Source of the DNA: an uncultured Pseudoruegeria sp. | GTDB taxonomy: Bacteria; Pseudomonadota; Alphaproteobacteria; Rhodobacterales; Rhodobacteraceae | Length of the DNA: 64,000 bases | Assembly: GCA_947498155.1 (NCBI GenBank) | Contig: CANMJD010000008.1 | Location: forward strand, 62,001 to 126,000 | Reading direction: 5' to 3' | Shown: in pieces, positions 27,031 to 35,703 of the stretch | Layout of the letters: every line of letters starts with the position of its first letter | How positions within the stretch are numbered: position 1 is the first letter of the stretch | The notes under the pieces: generated by a model | What the model saw: the letters and a program-made list of their open reading frames with translations, nothing else | Told to the model about the DNA's origin: nothing | Databases searched by the model: none | Position numbers and translations under genes: made by a program

Positions 27031-27846
27031 TTAATCGGCAGCCTTGGCAATTTCGCGACTGCGGTTTTCGGCGGCGGTAAGGGTCGCAAGGACCAATTGA
27101 TCCAAAGAGCCTTGGCCGATAAGAGCCTGCAAGCCCGCCGCTGTGGTGCCGTTAGGCGAGGTCACCTGCGCACGAAGCTCGGCTGGTGTGACGTCTTCGC
27201 TTTCCATCAACTGACCGGCTCCCGAAATCGTCGCTTTGGCAAGGTTTTCTGCCAATGCTTTGCTCAGGCCGATTTGTTGACCTGCCTTTATCAGCGCTTC
27301 CGCAAATGCAAAGACAAAGGCCGGTCCCGATCCGGATAGCGCCGTCACGGCATGTAGTTGCTCTTCGGTATCAAGAACCACAGTCTGCCCCACGGCTGCC
27401 ATAAGGTGCCGTGCTGTTTCAATCGATTGCGCATCAACGTTTTTGTTGGCGACAAGCGCGGTTATGCCTTTCCCGATGGCCGCCGGAGTGTTCGGCATGG
27501 CACGAATGATCGGTGTTTTCGCCCCCAAAATCCGTTCAAACAGCGTTATGGGAGAACCCGCTGCAATTGAGATGAACAGCGTTGTGTCATTCCCATAGGC
27601 CGCTATTTGCGGCAATGCTGATTGCATCACCTGCGGTTTAACCGCAAGCACCACGACATCCGGGCGTTCGGTCGGGTCTGTGTTCAAAGACAAGCCCTGA
27701 TCAACCAGCGCCGTCAGCCAGGCTTGCGGTCTTGGATCAAAGACGCTGATGTGCGCAAGAGGGATGCCAGCGTTGCGCCAGCCGCGCAGCATCGCCCCTC
27801 CCATATTGCCGCAGCCGATCAAACAAAGACGTATCTCTTGGGTCAT
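27031..27846 (-). CDS. proC: Pyrroline-5-carboxylate reductase ProC
   Basis: 271 residues. The nucleotide-binding GCGNMGGAMLRGW, the AVKPQVM segment, AMPNTPAAIGKGITAL and the C-terminal VTSPNGTTAAGLQAL signature identify it clearly. It makes proline from pyrroline-5-carboxylate with NAD(P)H. It overlaps the aminotransferase gene by four bases, so translation is coupled, and it is the last gene of a run that starts with an amino-acid ABC transporter. Confidence 0.96.
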   Translation of the reverse strand: MTQEIRLCLIGCGNMGGAMLRGWRNAGIPLAHISVFDPRPQAWLTALVDQGLSLNTDPTERPDVVVLAVKPQVMQSALPQIAAYGNDTTLFISIAAGSPITLFERILGAKTPIIRAMPNTPAAIGKGITALVANKNVDAQSIETARHLMAAVGQTVVLDTEEQLHAVTALSGSGPAFVFAFAEALIKAGQQIGLSKALAENLAKATISGAGQLMESEDVTPAELRAQVTSPNGTTAAGLQALIGQGSLDQLVLATLTAAENRSREIAKAAD

Positions 27847-28790
27847 TTCGACCGCCCAGCTTGCATCGCAACATTCTGCGCCACAAGGTCTTTGTAGAGC
27901 TTGCGGATTTTCATCATCATGGGCCGCTCTCCGGTACCGATTGTTTTAGCGTCGATCTCGGCCACGGGGGTCTGCGCACCAAATGTTCCGGTTAAAAAGG
28001 CTTCATCCGCACCATAGGCTTCGTAGAGCGAGAAGTTCTTTTCAAACACCGGTATGTCATTGGCGCGGCACAGATCGATGACCTTTTGACGGGTCACCCC
28101 GTTCATGCAGTAATCCCCGGTAGAGGTCCAAACTTCGCCCCGCCGTACAATGAAAAAGTTGCAGGCGTTGGTGGTATTCACAAAGCCATGCGGGTCCAGC
28201 ATCATCGCCTCATCCGCACCGGCCTGTTGCGCCTGCAGGCAGCCAATAATGCAATTCAGCTTGGAATGGCTGTTGTATTTGGCATCCTGACTCATTGGCA
28301 GGCCGCGTACTTGCGGTACGGTTGCAAGGCGGATTCCCTTGGATAGCAGACTTTCCACCGGCTTGGAGTGTTCAATAATGGCGACGATTGTCGGGCCAAA
28401 GCGCGACAGGTCAGGGTGTTGGAACGGTTTGGCCTTCCTGCCGCGCGTAATCATCAGGCGACAGTGGGCGTCCGATGTCATTCCATTTGCGGCTGCTGTG
28501 TCAGCAAGGATTTTGTGGATGTCAGAAGGCCCCATGTTGAGCTCAATCGAAACCGATTTCAACGAGTTGAACAACCGGTCCATGTGTTCATCAAAAAAGG
28601 CCCATTCACCGTCATAAAGGCGCATGCCTTCCCACATGCCGTCGCCAAGCATGAAGCCGCTGTCATAGACCGATATTTTGGCATCGTCCTTATGAACCAG
28701 CGCCCCATCGACCCAAATCTTGATTTTCTCGTTGCGCAGGTCTTCAGAAGCGTCATGCGTTGAGTGGCTGTGGGCAGTGTCTGCGTTCAT
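27843..28790 (-). CDS. Class IV PLP-dependent aminotransferase (branched-chain or D-amino-acid type)
   Basis: 315 residues. The pyridoxal-phosphate lysine should be in AKYNSHSKLNC, and the phosphate-binding and acid segments (NTTNACNFFIV, DEAFLTGTFGAQTPV) match fold-type IV enzymes such as IlvE, D-alanine aminotransferase and aminodeoxychorismate lyase. Features do not decide the substrate; TGTFG near the C-terminus is close to the branched-chain group. It has a 20-residue His/Asp-rich N-terminal extension (ADTAHSHSTHDASEDLR). Its start is 3 bp from the aapP stop and its end overlaps proC, so it probably processes an amino acid imported by the transporter. Confidence 0.85.
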   Translation of the reverse strand: MNADTAHSHSTHDASEDLRNEKIKIWVDGALVHKDDAKISVYDSGFMLGDGMWEGMRLYDGEWAFFDEHMDRLFNSLKSVSIELNMGPSDIHKILADTAAANGMTSDAHCRLMITRGRKAKPFQHPDLSRFGPTIVAIIEHSKPVESLLSKGIRLATVPQVRGLPMSQDAKYNSHSKLNCIIGCLQAQQAGADEAMMLDPHGFVNTTNACNFFIVRRGEVWTSTGDYCMNGVTRQKVIDLCRANDIPVFEKNFSLYEAYGADEAFLTGTFGAQTPVAEIDAKTIGTGERPMMMKIRKLYKDLVAQNVAMQAGRSK

Positions 28791-28793
28791 GGC

Positions 28794-29534
28794 TTAATGT
28801 CCTAGAATTTGGCTAAGAAAGGCTTGGGTCCGCGCTTCCTTGGGATGATCAAAAAATGTGTTTGGCTTGGCTTCCTCGACGATCTCGCCATCGGCCATAA
28901 AGACCACGCGGTCCGCAACCTGACGGGCAAAGCCCATTTCATGGGTAACGCAGATCATCGTCATGCCGTCATTGGCAAGGCTGACCATCACGTCGAGCAC
29001 CTCAGAGATCATCTCTGGATCAAGGGCTGAGGTCGGCTCGTCAAACAGCATGATTTCCGGCTTCATGCAGAGCGCGCGTGCAATGGCGACGCGCTGTTGC
29101 TGACCGCCAGACAGCTGACCGGGGTATTTATCGGCCTGCTCTGGGATTTTCACCTTTTCAAGGAACCCCATGGCGACCTCTTCGGCTTCGGCCACGGATT
29201 GCTTGCGCACAAGGATCGGCGCCAGTGTGCAGTTTTCCAGAATTGTCATATGAGGAAACAGGTTGAAGTGCTGAAACACCATACCGGTTTCGCGGCGGAT
29301 CTCGTCAATATTGTCGAGATTATCATCCAGTTCGGTCCCCAAAACGTTGATGGAGCCCCCGTGATAATCTTCAAGCTTGTTGATACAGCGGATCAGGGTC
29401 GATTTGCCCGAACCCGAGGGTCCACAAACGACGATCTTTTCGCCTTTCTGGATGTCCAAATCAATCTTCTTGAGCGCGTGAAACGTCCCGTAGTATTTAT
29501 CCATCGCCTGAATGCGAACAGCAGAGTTTGACAT
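28794..29534 (-). CDS. aapP: General L-amino acid ABC transporter ATP-binding protein AapP
   Basis: 246 residues of the polar-amino-acid ATPase family. Walker [15 protein letters not shown], signature [17 protein letters not shown] and Walker [15 protein letters not shown] are intact, with the switch histidine in CVTHEMGFA. It drives import with the two permeases encoded upstream. It sits 11 bp after aapM. Confidence 0.92.
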   Translation of the reverse strand: MSNSAVRIQAMDKYYGTFHALKKIDLDIQKGEKIVVCGPSGSGKSTLIRCINKLEDYHGGSINVLGTELDDNLDNIDEIRRETGMVFQHFNLFPHMTILENCTLAPILVRKQSVAEAEEVAMGFLEKVKIPEQADKYPGQLSGGQQQRVAIARALCMKPEIMLFDEPTSALDPEMISEVLDVMVSLANDGMTMICVTHEMGFARQVADRVVFMADGEIVEEAKPNTFFDHPKEARTQAFLSQILGH

Positions 29535-29545
29535 GGTGATCCCCT

Positions 29546-30616
29546 TTAACGCTCTGCCACAGCGAGGCGGCGTTCGAGATACGCACCATACCGGCTTAGA
29601 GCAAAGACAAAGATGAAGTAGATGAGACCAACAAAGGCGTAGACCTCAATATGAGCGAAGTTCCATTCCGATGTGCCATAGGCGGCATTGGCGGAGGCAA
29701 GGAGTTCGAAGAAACCGATGATGACGACCAGTGATGTTTCCTTGAAGGTGATCACGAACTGGTTGATCGTCGGTGGCAGCGCATTGCGGAACGCCTGCGG
29801 TAGCACGATGTAGCCAATGCGATGCCAATAGCTCATGCCGAGCGCTTTGGCGGCTTCTTCCTGTCCCGGCGGCAAGGCTTGAATGCCGCCGCGAATGATC
29901 TCGGCCTGATAGCAGGCAAAGAACAAGGCGTAGCCCACGATCACACGATAAAGCTTGTCGCCGATCATCCAGCCGGGCAGGACAAAGGGCAGAACAATCG
30001 CAAAGGTGAACATGATCGACAAAAGCGGCAGAGAGCGGATGGTGTCGATGATCAAACCCATGGTGTGGGCAATCCACGGCAATTCTGATCTCCGCAGCAG
30101 GGCAAAGACAATCGCCAGCGGCATACCGATCAGTGACACAGAGGCAAAGATAAAGATCGTCAGGCTCAGGCCGCCCCAGTTTTGTTCAAACACCGGTGTA
30201 AGGCCGAAAAACCCGCCCCGCATGAGTCCGTAAAAGAGCGCAAAGCCGCTGATCCACAGCACGGGCAAACGTTTGGCATTCCAGAACCAAGGGACACAGG
30301 ACAAGACACCGACAATCACCATGACGATACAGGCAATCGCAGAGCGCCATTGTTCCTCGAAGGGGTAGAGCCCGAACATGATCAGGCGCCAGCGCGCATC
30401 GATCACGCCCCAGCAGGCGCCTTCGGTGCCGTGACCGCATAAAGCGCGGTCATCAGCGCTCCAGACGGCGTGCAGGACACCCCAGTTCACGAGATTCCAC
30501 AGCGCCCAGGCAGCCAGCAGACCAAAGACGATGGTCATGCTTGCATCGAGCTTTGTTGAAAAGAAGTCGCCTCGAATCCGGTCGAAATAGTTCGGTTTTT
30601 GATAGGTTTTTGCCAT
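29546..30616 (-). CDS. aapM: Amino-acid ABC transporter permease AapM
   Basis: 356 residues with multiple membrane helices and the HisMQ-type EAA loop seen in [25 protein letters not shown]. The long N-terminal part with an extra periplasmic loop ([20 protein letters not shown]) distinguishes AapM/BztC from the shorter histidine-type permeases. It pairs with AapQ, 4 bp upstream. Confidence 0.9.
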   Translation of the reverse strand: MAKTYQKPNYFDRIRGDFFSTKLDASMTIVFGLLAAWALWNLVNWGVLHAVWSADDRALCGHGTEGACWGVIDARWRLIMFGLYPFEEQWRSAIACIVMVIVGVLSCVPWFWNAKRLPVLWISGFALFYGLMRGGFFGLTPVFEQNWGGLSLTIFIFASVSLIGMPLAIVFALLRRSELPWIAHTMGLIIDTIRSLPLLSIMFTFAIVLPFVLPGWMIGDKLYRVIVGYALFFACYQAEIIRGGIQALPPGQEEAAKALGMSYWHRIGYIVLPQAFRNALPPTINQFVITFKETSLVVIIGFFELLASANAAYGTSEWNFAHIEVYAFVGLIYFIFVFALSRYGAYLERRLAVAER

Positions 30617-30620
30617 TGCC

Positions 30621-31790
30621 TCAGACCCTCAGTTGCGAGCCCTTGAGTGCAATCGCGTCGTTCACGCGGTTCAGCACCCAGGCCATGGAATAGTTGATAA
30701 TCAGGAAGCCACCCATCAGGATCGCAATCAGTTCAAGCGTTTGACCTGATTGGTTGATCGAGGTTGAGATCACCATGAAGAAGTCGACAAAACCGATGGC
30801 AATGCCCACGGTGGTGGATTTGAACAGCCAGACATATTGGTTGATCAGCGTTGGCATCACAGCACGGATCGCCAACGGCAATTTGATCCGCGAAAAGGTC
30901 TGCCAGGGGGATAGGCCCAAGGCATAGCCCGCTTCGCCTTGTCCTTTGGACAGCGAATTGAAACCGGCGCGCACGATTTCACCGATATAGGCCGCACCAT
31001 AGATCGAGATGCCGATAATGCAGGTCAGCAGTTCAGGCGAAACGCGAACGCCTTCGCGATAGTTCAGACCTTTAAGAAACGGAATGCTCAGAAGATCGGT
31101 GTCCGGGATGCGACCGGCCCACATACAGACCACGGCAAAAACGCCGAAGACCATCCAGATCAACCGTCCGCGCGATTTCTTTGTCGCTGGCTCCATGCGC
31201 CGGAACCGCCGTGCCATTCGCAGCCAGATCGTCAGGGCGATGGCGGCAAAGAGTCCGATAAACATAACAAAGACCGATCCGCCGGTCACATTCAGTCCGG
31301 GAAAATACATGCCCCGCCCACTGATAAAGGCGACGTCAAAAAGGCTGATACCCTCTTTGGGGCGCGGCAGGGACGTCAGGACGGCGTACCAGAAAAAAAC
31401 TTGCAGCAAGAGCGGCAGATTGCGGAAAATCTCGACATAGGTGGTGCCAATCATCTCGGCCACCCGATTGCCCGACACCCGCATGACGCCGATGATTGTG
31501 CCAAGGACCGTGGCCAGCACCAGCGAGATCGATCCGAGGAAAAGCGAATTCAGGATGCCGACCCAAATCACCTTGAGATAGGTGTCAGAGGTGGTGAATT
31601 CGATCAGCGAAAAGTTGACACCCCAGCCCGTGGCGCGCTCCAGAAAGCCGAAACCGGAGGTCATGCCCTGAGCCTCCAGATTGGTTCGGGCCGTGAAGAT
31701 TAACACGACGATCATCAGGATCAGGCCGCCGACGAACCCGACCTGAAACGCTGTGTCCCGAAAGGTTTTATTTCTAAGCAATGAATGCAT
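30621..31790 (-). CDS. aapQ: Amino-acid ABC transporter permease AapQ
   Basis: 389 residues, the length expected for AapQ/BztB. The EAA loop is in GQGEAGYALGLSPWQTFSRI, and the conserved VEIFRNLPLLLQVFFWY helix start is present. A large insertion between the second and third core helices (about residues 150-240) is typical of this subfamily. It is separated from aapJ by a strong hairpin. Confidence 0.9.
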   Translation of the reverse strand: MHSLLRNKTFRDTAFQVGFVGGLILMIVVLIFTARTNLEAQGMTSGFGFLERATGWGVNFSLIEFTTSDTYLKVIWVGILNSLFLGSISLVLATVLGTIIGVMRVSGNRVAEMIGTTYVEIFRNLPLLLQVFFWYAVLTSLPRPKEGISLFDVAFISGRGMYFPGLNVTGGSVFVMFIGLFAAIALTIWLRMARRFRRMEPATKKSRGRLIWMVFGVFAVVCMWAGRIPDTDLLSIPFLKGLNYREGVRVSPELLTCIIGISIYGAAYIGEIVRAGFNSLSKGQGEAGYALGLSPWQTFSRIKLPLAIRAVMPTLINQYVWLFKSTTVGIAIGFVDFFMVISTSINQSGQTLELIAILMGGFLIINYSMAWVLNRVNDAIALKGSQLRV

Positions 31791-31820
31791 GGGATGCCCT
31801 TGAACTGGGAGAAAACACGT

Positions 31821-31845
31821 CCCAAGACGGCAGAACCGTCTTGGG
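31821..31845 (-). terminator. Attenuator/stabilising hairpin between aapJ and aapQ
   Basis: CCCAAGACGG (31821-31830), loop of five, CCGTCTTGGG (31836-31845) is a perfect 10-bp stem with TTTTC ten bases beyond on the minus strand. Hairpins here typically keep binding-protein mRNA more abundant than permease mRNA. Confidence 0.7.
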
Positions 31846-31860
31846 AGAGATCTAGTCGAT

Positions 31861-32874
31861 TTAGTCGACAGTCAGGGGGTAGAAGACGCCGCCATTTGTA
31901 TAAAGCTCGTTCATACCGCGCGGCAGCGCATAGGGTTCAGCAATGTTGCGGTCAAAGATTTCACCGTAGTTGCCGACTTCTTTGATCAAGTTATACGCCC
32001 AGTCATCGGACAGGCCGAGCCGTTCGCCATACCCCGGTGTCACTCCGAGGAATTTCTCGATTTGAGCAGAGCCGGGGTTGGCTTTGATCTCGTCAACGTT
32101 GGCTTGGGTGATGCCATTGATTTCTGCAAACCAAAGCGAGCTGAGCATCCAGTTTTGAACGTCGAGCCATTTTGGATCGCCTTCGGGAACGATGATCGAC
32201 TCAGGCTCTAGTCCCAAAACGTCTGGCAGGATTACATGGGCTTCCGGATCTTCGGCAGTGGCGCGGGTGGCAGCCAAGGGGGGCGCGAACAGAATCAGAC
32301 CATCGCAACGGCGGTTGAAATAGGCGGTCTTCACTTCGTCGCCGCTTTCAAACACAACCACTTCGGCCTCGATGTTGTTGCCCTCAAGGTAGGATGCCAG
32401 AACACGCTCTGTCGAGGTGCCGGCCGAGACGCAGATCGAACCGCCATCCAGATCCGCGACGCTTTCAGCGCCAATATCAGCGTGGGACATGACGTGGAAT
32501 GCGCCGACAAAATAAGGCAGGGAGTAGGACAGGTTCAATTCCGTGTCGCGGCTTTGGGTCCAACCCGAAAGCTTGATCACAACATCAATGTCGCCCGACT
32601 GCAGGGACGGCCAGCGCTGAGCCCAGCTGATTGGGACGATTTCCAGATTGCCGTCAGCCTGACCAAACAAAGAAGCTGCCAATCCGCGGCAAAGATCAAT
32701 GTCCATGCCCTTCCAGTTGCCTTGGTCATCGACCTCGGCAAAGCCCAGAAAGCTGCCGTTGTGCCCGCTGCACAGCAGGCTTCCGCGCTCCAGCGCAGTG
32801 TCTAAGCGGCTTTCCGCGTGGGCCGTGCCGGCGGCCAGCCCGAGGGCAAGTGCGGCAAATGTCAGATACTTCAT
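31861..32874 (-). CDS. aapJ: General L-amino acid periplasmic binding protein AapJ
   Basis: 337 residues with a signal peptide (MKYLTFAALALGLAAGTAHA). The mature start ESRLDTALERGSLLCSGHNG and the GNWKGMDIDLCRGLAASLFG segment are typical of AapJ/BztA. It captures amino acids in the periplasm for AapQMP. GGAGAG lies before the ATG at 32874; a longer frame to 32952 would run through the operator region and lacks a signal. First gene of the transporter-aminotransferase-proC operon. Confidence 0.92.
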   Translation of the reverse strand: MKYLTFAALALGLAAGTAHAESRLDTALERGSLLCSGHNGSFLGFAEVDDQGNWKGMDIDLCRGLAASLFGQADGNLEIVPISWAQRWPSLQSGDIDVVIKLSGWTQSRDTELNLSYSLPYFVGAFHVMSHADIGAESVADLDGGSICVSAGTSTERVLASYLEGNNIEAEVVVFESGDEVKTAYFNRRCDGLILFAPPLAATRATAEDPEAHVILPDVLGLEPESIIVPEGDPKWLDVQNWMLSSLWFAEINGITQANVDEIKANPGSAQIEKFLGVTPGYGERLGLSDDWAYNLIKEVGNYGEIFDRNIAEPYALPRGMNELYTNGGVFYPLTVD

Positions 32875-32919
32875 TTTTTCTCTCCATGTTGAAACGCAAT
32901 TTTTGGCTGCCGACAATCT

Positions 32920-32968
32920 GTCGACAAGTATTATTGAGAGACTAGTCGACAATTGGTCGACCAGTCAA
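32920..32968. promoter_or_regulatory. Triple GTCGAC palindromes and TTGACT element in the aapJ/GntR divergent region
   Basis: GTCGAC occurs at 32920-32925, 32945-32950 and 32956-32961. The last is part of the perfect palindrome TGGTCGACCA, which resembles the TNGT...ACNA half-sites bound by FadR-subfamily GntR proteins but with a two-base centre. The last two centres are 11 bp apart, one helical turn. A minus-strand -35 (TTGACT, 32963-32968) abuts the third site, so binding would block aapJ transcription. Confidence 0.6.
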
Positions 32969-33012
32969 TAGAATGCTTGAAAATAGGGAAATTCAGAACG
33001 GATAGGGCGCAG

Positions 33013-33753
33013 TTGACTGAAAAAACAGAACAAAAACCGACAGTTTCACCCCCCCGCGACGCAAAAAAAAGAGGCGGAGGGTCCCGTACGGTTTTCAAAA
33101 CCCTGCGCAATGAGATTCTTGAGCTCAAACTCGCCCCCGGATCTGCGCTGGATGAAAGCGGGCTGGCAAAGCGATTTGAGATGTCGCGTTCCCCCATCCG
33201 AGAGGCTTTGGTCCGGCTGTCGGCTGATGGTTTGGTGCATACGCTCGAAAACCGTTCGACGATTGTGGCGCCGCTGGATCTTGCCGATCTGCCCCGGTTT
33301 GTCGAAGCGCTGGACTATTTGCAGCGCGTGGTGACGCGGCTTGCTGCCGTTCACCGTAGCGAAGACGATCTGATCCGCATGACGGAGGCTGCTGAAATCT
33401 ATGATCAAACCTGCGACACGAATGATGCTTTAACGATGTCTGCGGCGAATAAGGAATTTCACCTTTCTGTCGCCTCAGCCGGGCGAAATCCTTATTTCAC
33501 CGAAATGTATCGCAAGCTATTGGACGAAGGGCGGCGCATTTTGCACATGCATTACGCGCGACAGCGGATAAACAAAGATCCCTATCCGCTTAGTCCTGAA
33601 CATTTTGCAATGATCGAGGCGATTCGGCAGCGAGACACCAAAGAAGCGGACCGGCTGGCGCACAACCACACCCGCGTATTTCATGAGCGGCTGGTCGAGT
33701 TTATGCAGGTCGAATTCCAGGATCCAACGCTCAGCCCTTTCGAATCGCCTTAA
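33013..33753 (+). CDS. GntR-family (FadR/FCD subfamily) transcriptional regulator
   Basis: 246 residues. The winged-helix domain (about 30-95) includes LRNEILELKLAPGSALDESG and SRSPIREALVRLSADGLV, and the helical FCD effector domain follows with its metal-binding residues (NKEFHLSVASAGRNPYF; EHFAMIEAIRQRD). Start choice is uncertain: a TTG at 33013 with AGGGCG upstream fits best, and a frame extending to 32953 would overlap the operators. Divergent from aapJ, it probably controls the amino-acid operon, with an amino acid or derivative as effector. Confidence 0.85.
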   Translation: MTEKTEQKPTVSPPRDAKKRGGGSRTVFKTLRNEILELKLAPGSALDESGLAKRFEMSRSPIREALVRLSADGLVHTLENRSTIVAPLDLADLPRFVEALDYLQRVVTRLAAVHRSEDDLIRMTEAAEIYDQTCDTNDALTMSAANKEFHLSVASAGRNPYFTEMYRKLLDEGRRILHMHYARQRINKDPYPLSPEHFAMIEAIRQRDTKEADRLAHNHTRVFHERLVEFMQVEFQDPTLSPFESP

Positions 33754-33776
33754 ATTCGCTGGGTGTTAATTTCGCG

Positions 33777-33800
33777 AAAGGGGGGAAGCCCCCCTCCGCT
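33777..33800 (-). terminator. GC-rich hairpin terminator between convergent GntR and DUF2264 genes
   Basis: A run of six G and a run of six C, separated by three bases, form a compact hairpin. On the minus strand it is followed by TTTCG. It probably ends the oligosaccharide operon and may work in both directions. Confidence 0.55.
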
Positions 33801-33820
33801 TCAAGACAATGCTTTGCCCG

Positions 33821-35695
33821 CTATGCCGTTGGCAGGTTCCAGACATCGATGACCTCGCCGCCCTGACGCATCTGTTCAAGTTCGTCCGGGGTCGGCAGGG
33901 CATGAGGACCGTCATCGGGCAAAGCGCTGGCGGTGTTCGGGCGCGCCAGTACCCAGCAGGCAAGCCCCCAGTCACCGGGCTCTAGCGTTGCGGTCAACTG
34001 GGGCACCCAACTTCGTGGCCACAGAATATTCGTATTTGGCGTCGGGGCGAGGACGCGTGAATCACGCTTTAGCGGGGTACCAATCGGCGCAATTGCATCC
34101 TGCAATATCGATGTGTCCGTCGGGGTGACGAAACCGGCCGATCCCGATGCGTTTATCCCGCCAAGGGGCGTGTTCTGCGGTGAAATTCGGGGCTGCGTAT
34201 CCCGACGCGGGATCGAAAACCCGCCTTCGATGGTTTGGACCCGCCGCTTGGTGGTGACGCGATGGATGCGCAGATGCCATGGCGCATAGGCCAGAAGCCA
34301 GGTCTCGACATCGACGTCAGGCATGGGTGACCAAGCAGAATACATCCAGCTTGATCCGATCCGAGCAGCCGTTTCCGCACGCCGGAAATGCGCAACAGCG
34401 CCGTCTTCGGAAAAAGCCAGCATGTTGTCATGGGGTCCGGCCGTAAAACTATGGGCATCGGCTTCGACGCTAAAGGCATAGCGTGTCGAATAGGCAAATT
34501 TGTTGTATTTTTCGGCGGCACCTCCGAAATTCATCGGTTGTTGCCCCCCCGCCAGCACGGTGACGTCACCTTCGTCTTCCCACTTAATCATCCCCGGTTG
34601 CACCATTGGCACAACTGCATCGCGATCCTTGAACGGGGTTTCGTCGGCGGTCCAGAACGGATGGTCTTCGGGCAAGGCAAGCGGCGCAAAGGCCTTCATT
34701 GCCCAATAAGGTGAGCCCGGAGAATTGTATCGCTCGGCCATTTTTTGTTGGGTGTAGCCATATCCGATGGACAGCACACCGGTGCGATCGGCAATGTCCA
34801 AGGTTGACCAATATCTGAGATTGCGGGCCCAGAACCCTTTGATCTCGCCCCAAGGTAACGCCTCTACGTCGGCAAGGGCCAAGGCGCCCCAAATTCCGGC
34901 ATGGGCAAAGCGATAGGTCAGGGATCGGCCATAGGGCAGGGCGGCGCCGTCGGCGGCGAACCAATGGGCGATCTGCGGCATGCTTGTACGAGCGCGGTCT
35001 GCAAAACGGGCGCGGCGTGCGCCGTCGGCGTCAGGGCCGAATTTTGAGTAAATCAGCCCGTAGAAATGCATTGCGAAGGGCACATAATGGTCCGCACGCC
35101 GGTCCATTCCGTCCCGATACCAGCCCTCGCCCATCGCATAGCTTTCCAACGCATCAAGATCAGCGGCGATTATGGATGCATCATGGTCAACGCCGACCCG
35201 TGTCAGACCAAGCGACACCATGACATGAAAGAAGTGCCAGTTGTTGTCCGGCGGCGCGCATTCAAGAGAAGCCAGAAGCCAAGTCGAGAGATTGTTGCGG
35301 CCCTTTTCGGTCATCCCGTCCCAGAAGGTTTCCGGCGCAAGGGCCAGCGCGTAGCCAATGGCCGCGGATTCGACCATACGTTGGTCGCGATCCTGCACCG
35401 GTCCCCAATATTCGGGATGATCGGGGTCCGCGCCATTGGCAAGGCCTTTGACAAAATGCTCGATCCCGTCAAATTGCCCGCCACCGGCCAAAAGCGGCGC
35501 AAGCCCCCAAAGCGGTCTGGCCAACCCTTCAAGATGGGCGGCAGCCGTATCAAAAAAGGCCTCTGAACTGCCGAGCTGCACCCGTGCTTTCCCCGGAGAG
35601 AAAGCCGACATCAGCGGTTTCGTCAGATCGACAACCGCCTTTTGCGCATCTTGGCGCGAAAAGAACGGGTTACCAGCGAGGGGGTTGGAATCCAT
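33821..35695 (-). CDS. DUF2264 family protein, probable carbohydrate-active enzyme
   Basis: 624 residues without a signal peptide, so cytoplasmic. The N-terminal two-thirds is rich in helices and aromatic residues (ARPLWGLAPLLAGGG, CAPPDNNWHFFHVMVSLGL, GWYRDGMDRRADHYVPFAMH), consistent with the DUF2264 family, which looks like an alpha-barrel sugar enzyme. The C-terminal part is beta-rich. The activity is not established. Its position as last gene of an Opp-type transporter operon facing a GH88 hydrolase suggests a role in breaking down the imported oligosaccharide. ATG at 35695 has AAGGTGA eight bases upstream; an overlapping GTG at 35707 is the alternative. Confidence 0.75.
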   Translation of the reverse strand: MDSNPLAGNPFFSRQDAQKAVVDLTKPLMSAFSPGKARVQLGSSEAFFDTAAAHLEGLARPLWGLAPLLAGGGQFDGIEHFVKGLANGADPDHPEYWGPVQDRDQRMVESAAIGYALALAPETFWDGMTEKGRNNLSTWLLASLECAPPDNNWHFFHVMVSLGLTRVGVDHDASIIAADLDALESYAMGEGWYRDGMDRRADHYVPFAMHFYGLIYSKFGPDADGARRARFADRARTSMPQIAHWFAADGAALPYGRSLTYRFAHAGIWGALALADVEALPWGEIKGFWARNLRYWSTLDIADRTGVLSIGYGYTQQKMAERYNSPGSPYWAMKAFAPLALPEDHPFWTADETPFKDRDAVVPMVQPGMIKWEDEGDVTVLAGGQQPMNFGGAAEKYNKFAYSTRYAFSVEADAHSFTAGPHDNMLAFSEDGAVAHFRRAETAARIGSSWMYSAWSPMPDVDVETWLLAYAPWHLRIHRVTTKRRVQTIEGGFSIPRRDTQPRISPQNTPLGGINASGSAGFVTPTDTSILQDAIAPIGTPLKRDSRVLAPTPNTNILWPRSWVPQLTATLEPGDWGLACWVLARPNTASALPDDGPHALPTPDELEQMRQGGEVIDVWNLPTA

Positions 35696-35703
35696 CGGGA
35701 AAA

